Assembly: GCF_033807575.1 (NCBI RefSeq)
Contig: NC_084703.1
Span: 992,001 to 1,056,000 of the forward strand
Origin: Cydia pomonella
Lineage: Eukaryota > Arthropoda > Insecta > Lepidoptera > Tortricidae
Length of the DNA: 64,000 nucleotides
Direction: 5' to 3'
The position numbers were made by a program, and so were the translations under genes. How positions within the stretch are numbered: position 1 is the stretch's first letter; each line of letters opens with the position of its first letter. Of the stretch, positions 57,263 to 64,000 are shown piece after piece. The notes under the pieces were generated by a model that saw only the letters and a list, made by a program, of their open reading frames with translations, was not told where the DNA came from and searched no databases.

Positions 57263-59318
57263 AAAGGGTGTAGCAGGATAGCCTAGGAAAAATTGCCCCC
57301 AGCGATTTTGGGCCGAAACTGTAATCAAACGATGCCTTTTGGGGAGGTTATACTCTGCACAAAGTTTCATCCCTCTGTTACCCCCTGGGGGTGAAAAAAA
57401 CCCGATTAACCCCAAAACTGTTTTAATTATTTTTTCCTAAACTATGAAAGTGACGAATTTCAAATTTCGTACAAATATTAATAAGACTAAAAGCTATGTG
57501 CTAAAAAAATATTAACCCCCTAACCATTGAAATTCTTGTAAAAAAAACAAAAATAAAAAAAGAATCAACCTGTATATCAAGTTTGGCTCATGGTACCACA
57601 CCATTTTTTTTTTCAAAAATGAACCAGTTTATATTCTACATGATACAAAAGTTTCATGGACCTACTCCAGAAGGAACATTGCGAAATTAATATGTATTGG
57701 CTCTTTGGTGCGTACTATTCATTGAACTCCCACTAAGAGCCTTGCATTATTAATAAACAATGGCTTGCGATCGGACCGCTGCTCGTGCCCGATTTGAAAA
57801 AGGTGGGGATAAAGAAGTATGAATCAAACTCATTTGTACATGGATCTCAAGTTTGGCTCATGGTACACACACCATTTTTTATTTCAAAAATGTACCAATT
57901 TATATTCTATATTATATAAAAGTTTCATGGACCTACAGAAGGAACATTGCGAAATTAAAATAAACGTACTATTTCGTAGCTACTAATCATTATACTCGTA
58001 TCATGCTTAATACGCAACGTCTCGGACCCGAAAACAAAATAATTTAAAAAAACCGGCCAAGAGCATGTCGGGCCACGCTCAGTGTAGGGTTCCGTAGTTA
58101 CTCTTCCGTCACAATAAGCTAAACTGGAGCTTAAAGTATAGTAAATTGTTAACCAAAGGATGAAACGGTACCTTTCACGTGAGTTAAACAAATAGGCAAA
58201 TTTGCATAATCAGTACCTAATTAAAGTATGTCTTTTTACTATGAAGGGGAAACTTTTTGCGATAACTCAAAAACAGCTAAACTGATCATGTCCGCTATAG
58301 TTTTCATTTAATGTCTTTCTTAAGCTCTACTTCCACGATTTTTTTAATTTTTTTTGGACCTATGGTTCAAAAGTTAGAGGGGGGGGGACACATTTTTTTT
58401 TTCTTTCGGAGCGATTATCTCCGAATATATTCACTTAATCAAAAAATGTTTGTTGAAGACCCCTATTAGTTTTGAAATACCTTTCCAACGATACCCCACA
58501 CTGTAGGATTGAAGCAAAAAACAAAAATTCACCCTCAAAAAAATTAAATTTTTAGATTTTATTGTACGACTTTGTCGGCTTTATTGGTTTATATATCCAT
58601 GCCAAATTTCAGCATTCTAGCACTAACGATCACGGAGCAAAGCCTCGGACAGACAGACAGACAGACAGGCAGGCGGACATGGCGAAACTATAAGGGTTCC
58701 TAGTTGACTACGGAACCCTAAAAATGTTTTTATAAATACAAATGAGTTTGATTCATACTTCTTTATCCCCACCTTTTTCAAATCGGGCACGAGCAGCGCC
58801 AGCGGTCCGATCGCAAGCCATTGTTTATTAATAATGCAAGGCTCTTAGTGGGAGTTCAATGAATAGTACGCACCAAAGAGCCAATACATATTAAATTCGC
58901 AATGTTCCTTCTGGAGTAGGTCCATGAAACTTTTGTATCATGTAGAATATAAACTGGTTCATTTTTGAAAAAAAAAATGGTGTGGTACCATGAGCCAAAC
59001 TTGATATACAGGTTGATTCTTTTTTTTTTTTTGTTTTTTTTACAAGAATTTCAATGGTTAGGGGGTTAATATTTTTTTAGCACATAGCTTTTAGTCTTAT
59101 TAATATTTGTACGAAATTTGAAATTCGTCACTTTCATAGTTTAGGAAAAAATAATTAAAACAGTTTTGGGGTTAATCGGGTGTTTTTCACCCCCAGGGGG
59201 TAACAGAGGGATGAAACTTTGTGCAGAGTATAACCTCCCTAAAAGGCATCGTTTGATTACAGTTTTGGCCCAAAATCGCTGGGGGCAATTTTTCCTAGGC
59301 TATCCTGCTACACCCTTT
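57263..59318. mobile_element. 2.06-kb element with 576-582 bp inverted arms
   Basis: Left arm 57263-57838 (AAAGGGTGTAGCAGGATAGC start) and right arm 58737-59318 (GCTATCCTGCTACACCCTTT end) are near-identical reverse complements over their whole length; sampled blocks differ only by small indels and single bases. The centre has a partial third copy of an inner part of the arm (about 57842-57957) and a GGTTCCGTA element. No transposase visible. Confidence 0.92.
58045..58729 (-). repeat. AGGGTTCCGT element inside the long inverted repeat
   Basis: Begins AAAAACCGGCCAAGAGCATG and ends GACTACGGAACCCTAAAAA, with an (ACAG)n run at about 58648-58668. Reverse orientation of the 15477-16077 copy. Confidence 0.78.
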
Positions 59319-59635
59319 GATCACAACTTTACATTGCTAACGGCAGAGGGAGAGCAGTTAAAAACGTTGCGTCTAGAGCATATATTTGAGCAGATACCGT
59401 TTGATTACCGTTTACCGAATACCGTTTGAGTCCTTAGATATATTGACATATATCTAAGGACTCAAACGGTTTTAGTCTAATATTATTTGCCATGATAACC
59501 CATACGACGTGACAGGGCCCCATTTCTCGAATAATATTAGTCCACGAACTGTCAAGTCGTATGGGTTACCATGGCAACACACTAATAATATTAGACTAAT
59601 AACGTTTGAGAAATGGGCCCCTGTTCGTGGACTAA
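59319..59635. repeat. Hairpin and interleaved palindromes
   Basis: 59421-59443 and 59448-59470 are a perfect 23-bp-arm hairpin (ACCGTTTGAGTCCTTAGATA start). Then come mirrored pairs: TAGTCTAATATTAT / ATAATATTAGACTA, TAACCCATACGAC / GTCGTATGGGTTA, and GGGCCCCATTTCTCG / GAGAAATGGGCCCC. A further copy of that last block is at 62550-62575. Probably stacked foldback elements. Confidence 0.7.
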
Positions 59636-59833
59636 TAGGGTTGTTTCCATCTACAAATCTTAGGGCAGAATTGTATCCCAATAACATTGATGTACGTAAT
59701 AGGGGTAGATGAGGTACCAGGCGCTCGATCGTGAGCCACAAAATATAGGTTCCGGGACCTATATTGAATTAGTCGTACGGGTGACGCTGAAGTGTCAACA
59801 TTGTCATCAAATTCGATAAAATATTGCCAAAGA

Positions 59834-59910
59834 ATGCCGTGTTGCGCCTTTTTCCAGTGCTTCAATAGCTCCAAGCACAAAAACAACGCTCACGGTATCA
59901 CTTTTCATTC
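59834..59910 (+). pseudogene. THAP-type first exon of a P-like transposase (remnant)
   Basis: ATG to donor TC|gtaagt encodes MPCCAFFQCFNSSKHKNNAH, then GITFH: the start of a THAP zinc finger (C-x4-C, then GxxFHxFP expected). It ends in phase 2 at a good splice donor, but no continuing FPK exon is visible downstream. The left part of the element, 59685-59833, would be 5' UTR or promoter. Confidence 0.65.
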
Positions 59911-60489
59911 GTAAGTACTGTTATAACATTTGAAAACATAATTTTTTCTAAATAAAATTAAAAAATTTCTTGTTATTGAGTGAGCGCGACAGCTAAATAA
60001 TGCATTACCCATGTGAGTAACACGTTTATCCGAGTGTCAAGTAGGCCTGCCCACTTCATGCATTGTAGAGTCAGCAATTTTTTTTATAAATAATGCAACT
60101 TTTTAAATCATGTGCTCCTATTCCTTGAAACTATAGAATGTAACCGGTTTTTATTTTAATATACGAATAACCGGTTGTTAACCAAAAATTCAGTTTTTCT
60201 GATAGTATTGTTAAAACAATATCTTGCATTAACTTGAAATCCAAATATCGGGAATAGTCCATCAAAAATTACTAAATAGTACTTGTACAACAATAGGAAA
60301 ACTATGGACAACATTTTTAACGAGAGCTCGATTTACAATTTTAATATGCGAGTTATAGTGTAGTTTTAAGATGTATTTATGTATGTTGAAAACTGTGTAA
60401 AAATATTTAGAACAGATATTAGATCAATCAAATTTAACCTTTTATCATAAACAAAAGAAATAAATAATAATCATCTCTATTTGTCAAGT

Positions 60490-60570
60490 AAAATGTATGA
60501 TGACTGGTCTGGCCTAGTGGGCAGTGACCCTGCCTATAAAGCCGATGGTCCCGTCCCGGGTTCAAAGTTC
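60490..60570 (+). mobile_element. SINE head fragment inside the P-like element
   Basis: GACTGGTCTGGCCTAGTGGG, then CCCGGGTTCAAAG: the tRNA-like promoter half only, with a small duplication (CCCGTCCCGGG) near the B box. The SINE body is absent. Confidence 0.7.
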
Positions 60571-62695
60571 TAATGATGGAATCCATGAAGAATTGAGGGA
60601 ACACTTAAAGTCTTAAAGGTACACATATAGTGATTTTTGTGGTTTTTGTTTACAAATTAAGCATTTTCATCCAAAAACTGGCAATTAGTGTAGTGGAACT
60701 GCTGATTATAAACAGAACGAAACTCCCTAACTACGTATTTACCGTTTGAGTATTTGTTTTAATTTGTCCTCTTTGTAGAGCAACTAAGGTGATGAAAATG
60801 AAAACGATGAAAATCAGAACGAATACTTTAAATTGAACATTCTAATGTAAGGGCACGCTGCCGTCTCAAATCGAGAAAAGTGGGACATTGCTAATTTCGC
60901 CTTCGATAGGGAATGATTAAAAAAAATATAACTTCAAAATCAGTATTAACGTTAAAAAAATGAAAACTATAATGTTTAGAGAAAAAACTTTCACTTATTT
61001 CTATTTTAAAACGAGCTGCAGCTGTGGAAATGCCTAGCGATTGAATTGTGAAAATTAAAAATGATGCTCGGTTTCGTTTTTGATACAATTTTTTTTTCTC
61101 CATACATTATAATTTTCCTTTTTATACCGCCCTCTCCGCATATTTTTTTTAATTGTATAGATAAACTATCGGTTTTACATATAAAATACATACAGTTTTA
61201 CATATTTTATTTGTGTTAGCGAAAAAAAAATTGTTTTCCATAAAATAAATAAAGTGCCTATTTATTTTAATTTCGTATATATTTTATAAATATTTGTTTC
61301 CTGACGCTACCTAATAAAGACCGACGTTGAAGGCGCTTATTCCCATGACTTACAACTTGTCCAATATAAGTGAATCCGTATACGTATCGTAATTATGAAT
61401 AAACAAGGTTCACACTTTTATATTGGTTATCTTGAGTCGTGCGCTCGGTGAACGATTGGAATATATAAATACCAGGAGTAACTACGAATTACCAGTGTTT
61501 ACATTATCTCTTGTCAAGCGTACTTGTCTTTTCCGAAAAACCATCAGAAGTGAAACCTCGAGATCCCTATCAACTGAGATCATATCGTTATACTGGTTTT
61601 CTCGAGGCGACACGTTAGTTGAACATAGTGAATAGTCGACCAGGGTTTCAGAAGTAAAAAACGAGGGTCAATTTCATGCTTTACAAATATGATAGTCAAT
61701 CATTTGATATTAATCTCAGTGTAACTCGCTCGCTCAGATATTTGCTTGAAGTGAGAGATGGTCTAAGATTAGGTAATATCAAATCATTGTATTTTTTTTA
61801 AAATCGAAATGACTTAATATCACTTTAAGACGACAATGTAAGAAGTATGTACGTCTCGCCTACACATTTGTATAATGTTATTAGTTTTTCTCTGTTGCAC
61901 CTCGAGGAATACGCAAAATATAGGGGTCTCGCTTGCGCAGCACTGTTAACTATATTTGGTTATCCCTGTTGCTCGTTGTGCACATGTACATTATAATGGT
62001 GTGTAGTATTTGCAAATGAGTGGGTGCTGGACCAGATTTTAGTTTTGTCAACTATTAACGTCACATATCTACCCCTTTTACTTACATCAATGCCCAATAA
62101 ATTCTTTGGGATTATAAGAACATGTTAAACTACTTTTAGGGGACCTGTAATGAGTAATGACCATATTTTTGTAAATATTGAATTTAAAATATCTTTTGGC
62201 ACACGTCACGTGACCAAACTCGAATCGTTATTGAAGATTCTGATGACTCCACAACTCTCGGATTGACACTGTTGACAGTTAGGCGATAAACAACAAATGA
62301 CAAATGTCAGTCGACAGTTCGTATCTTCTACGTGTGTATGTAGTTATGTGTCAAACCGTAAACTGTGACGTCACAAGATTTTCAAAGAGCGTTTTGGGCG
62401 CGAAAGCATCTGTCAAAATATATTTTGTTAATTTAACATATTTAAACCCGTTTTTAGTATAAAAGTTGTACTTTAGGGCAACTTTTAGTTAATATAGAAC
62501 GTAATACAAGCGTTTCAAAAAATTGGAAACAACCCTATTATATTAGTGTAATACCGTTCGAGAAATGGGCCCCTGTTGCTAGTAGAAAGTTCAGTAAATA
62601 TTAGCGATTTTCATAATTGTAACTATTGATATCAAACACAACAGATTGACAAAATGTAACGTCCACAGAAGTGTTATCGATACGTAGGTTAGGTA

Positions 62696-62818
62696 CAGTC
62701 GAGGAAATTGATTCTTTAGCAGTTTACGGTCACCTTACATTGGACAGCTCTTAGGATAAGTACGTACAACAAAATTTACTTGAACCGCAAATTGCTAAAG
62801 AATCAATTTCCTCGACCG
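62696..62818. mobile_element. 123-bp TA-flanked hairpin, CAGTCGAGGAAATTGATTC family
   Basis: Left CAGTCGAGGAAATTGATTCT and right AGAATCAATTTCCTCGACCG, with TA on both sides. The 48795-49045 copy is the interrupted relative. Confidence 0.85.
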
Positions 62819-62859
62819 TACATCAACTGTATGGTTGTTTTAGATAATATCTACCGCGA

Positions 62860-63065
62860 TAGGGAGCGTGCATGAACTGTAGGAGGTAGCACAGGAGCTG
62901 TCAGATTTTTGGCGCGAAGCGTAAATGTGATGTTTATTGTTCCGATGTAGCCCACAAGATGGCAGAACCTACTATGCACAAGAAAACACTTGACGTGTAA
63001 ATGTGATGTTTATTGTTCCGATTCAGACCACAAGATGGCAGACCCTCCAACGCGCACGGTCCCTA
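62860..63065. mobile_element. 206-bp TIR element, TAGGGA-CGTGC family, copy 2
   Basis: Reverse of 51798-52001 (TAGGGAGCGTGCATGAACTG start, CGCGCACGGTCCCTA end). The interior GATGTTTATTGTTCCGAT is directly repeated. Confidence 0.82.
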
Positions 63066-63110
63066 TAACCCATTGACATAACCCAATAACTAAGGACGGA
63101 CTTCAGTGGT

Positions 63111-63244
63111 GTCACTCACGAATTTGAGCCAATCGTGCAGTCTAACGCAACTAGTTGCGACCAATCGCGCGCGTGATGCGAACTCACCAAGCAATCGCGT
63201 TGTGGCGTTAGACTGCACGATTGGCTCGAATTCGTGTGTGTGAC
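63111..63244. repeat. 134-bp foldback element
   Basis: Left GTCACTCACGAATTTGAGCC and AATCGTGCAGTCTAACGC; right GCGTTAGACTGCACGATTGG and CTCGAATTCGTGTGTGTGAC. Confidence 0.82.
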
Positions 63245-63342
63245 ATAGCTGTACTGCCCGTGTAGCTAACGTGCCTATCGTTCACGCTCTGTGGCGAACG
63301 AAACGCAACTGTCACAGTCGCACTAATAAGGAAGAGTGATAT

Positions 63343-63487
63343 GGCTCCTCTACATGATGGCCCAGCGTAGGCCAGTCCTAGGGACGCATTTATGCGTTAG
63401 AGGGAGCAAGTGATATTGCTATCTCATTTCACCGCATAGCTGCGTCCCTTGGACTGGCCTACGCTGGGCCATCGTGTAGAGGAGCCC
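63343..63487. repeat. 145-bp foldback element
   Basis: Left GGCTCCTCTACATGATGGCC and CAGCGTAGGCCAGTCC; right GGACTGGCCTACGCTGGGCC and ATCGTGTAGAGGAGCC. The interior is shared with 9134-9266. Confidence 0.85.
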
Positions 63488-63552
63488 ATAGAGAGAAATG
63501 ACAACGCTACGCTACGGAGCGTTAACGATTGTAACGTTGGCCACGCGGCCTG

Positions 63553-63688
63553 GGGGCCTACCGCGAAAACCGAAATTCGCAAATTCCGGGGATCTTTCTC
63601 TTTTACTCTCACTAAGACGTAATTAGAGTGACAGAGAAAAATGCCCGCAATTGACGAACTTCGATTTTCGCGGTTATAGCCCTGGCCC
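63553..63688. repeat. Foldback element, CTACCGCGAAAACCGAA family
   Basis: Left GGGGCCTACCGCGAAAACCG and AATTCGCAAATT; right AATTGACGAACTTCGATTTT and CGCGGTTATAGCCC. Same family as the outer element at 40642-40937. Confidence 0.72.
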
Positions 63689-63720
63689 CATTGTTATTGC
63701 CCGTAAGGCCCGTCCTTAGA

Positions 63721-64000
63721 TTTTTTAATACTACGTCGGTGGAAAACAAGCATACGGCCCGCCTGATAGCAGTCGCCAGAGGAGTTACATGCGCGTTGCC
63801 GATCCTAACACTACGCACCCTCATTGTGCACTGGCAATCATAGGGCCGGTACAGAGGGACTGCAACTTGTATGGGAACTGCATGCCGACTGCACTCCAAC
63901 TGCAACGTCGACGTGCAGTTCCCATACAAGTTGCAGTCGAGTTGCAGTCCCTCTGTACCGGCCCTTACTCACCGACAGGATTGTCCTCAGACATATATTT
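63721..64000 (-). mobile_element. Jockey-like LINE 3' end with nested hairpin, running off the window
   Basis: Starts at the T-run TTTTTTAATACTACGTCGG and shares CAGAGGAGTTACATGCGCG. At 63843-63964 it is interrupted by a hairpin whose ends are GGGCCGGTACAGAGGGACTG and CAGTCCCTCTGTACCGGCCC; the LINE text resumes with TTACTCACCGACAGG. Confidence 0.78.

Larger units (their letters stand above)
59685..62092 (+). mobile_element. P-element-like DNA transposon, non-autonomous (2408 bp)
   Basis: Terminal inverted repeats of about 27 bp: CATTGATGTACGTAATAGGG at the left and the complement of CATTGATGTAAGTAAAAGGG at the right. Perfect 8-bp target duplication CCCAATAA (59677-59684 and 62093-62100). An 8-bp duplication, a terminus starting CATxGATG and a THAP-like first exon all fit the P superfamily. 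The interior after 59911 is AT-rich with no transposase frame and carries a SINE head at about 60490-60570, so it is an internally deleted or replaced derivative. Confidence 0.85.
59636..62537. mobile_element. TAGGGTTGTTTCCA element split by the P-like insertion
   Basis: 59636-59684 and 62093-62537 together reproduce the 50901-51379 element. The break is at CCCAATAA, which appears once in the empty copy and twice here, on both sides of the insert. Confidence 0.9.

Overview
This is a eukaryotic nuclear window, almost certainly from a moth or butterfly. The evidence is split genes with GT-AG introns, AT-rich non-coding DNA, a tRNA-derived SINE, many TA-flanked miniature elements of lepidopteran type, and an MBF2-family secreted-protein gene. 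There is no prokaryotic gene, CRISPR array or operon. The species cannot be named from the sequence.

Three host genes are visible. (1) 1458-7225, minus strand: the first three coding exons of ArfGAP1, covering almost the whole zinc-finger GAP domain; the rest lies left of the window. (2) 11880-32307, plus strand: a complete nine-exon non-receptor tyrosine phosphatase of the PTP1B / Ptp61F family. All splice phases agree and give 447 residues, with a catalytic domain, a proline-rich segment and a C-terminal tail anchor. (3) 56145-56642, plus strand: a single-exon MBF2-like small secreted protein of 165 residues. ArfGAP1 and the phosphatase are head to head about 4.65 kb apart. Both gene products are expected at the ER-Golgi interface, but nothing here shows shared regulation.

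Most of the window is transposable-element debris. Retroelements: a 2.45 kb CR1-group-like LINE with a long open RT frame (16505-18952), a frameshifted RT pseudogene (44823-46270), several 5'-truncated RT carboxyl-terminal fragments, an ORF1 PHD-like fragment, about seven copies of one jockey-like 3' end, and about six copies of a tRNA-derived SINE. DNA elements: a broken Tc1/mariner-group transposase (20622-21919), a 740-bp hAT-like element with a near-perfect 8-bp target duplication, a P-element-like element with a THAP-type first exon and a perfect 8-bp duplication (59685-62092), two composite structures with very long inverted repeats (54209-55711 and 57263-59318), and more than twenty short foldback or TIR miniature elements.

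Repeated families supply empty sites inside the same window, so several insertions can be ordered without outside data. The best cases are the CR1-like LINE inside a jockey-like 3' fragment, the P-like element inside a 479-bp miniature element, a miniature element inside the 31-kb repeat unit, and a three-layer nest at 13.2-14.1 kb. Intron 6 of the phosphatase holds a decayed partial copy of exon 6.

Element family names are from memory of motifs and termini, without database comparison. No clearly new host gene system was found. The strongest items for follow-up are the P-like nested element, the two long inverted repeats, the exon-6 duplication and the single-exon MBF2 gene with its charged tail.
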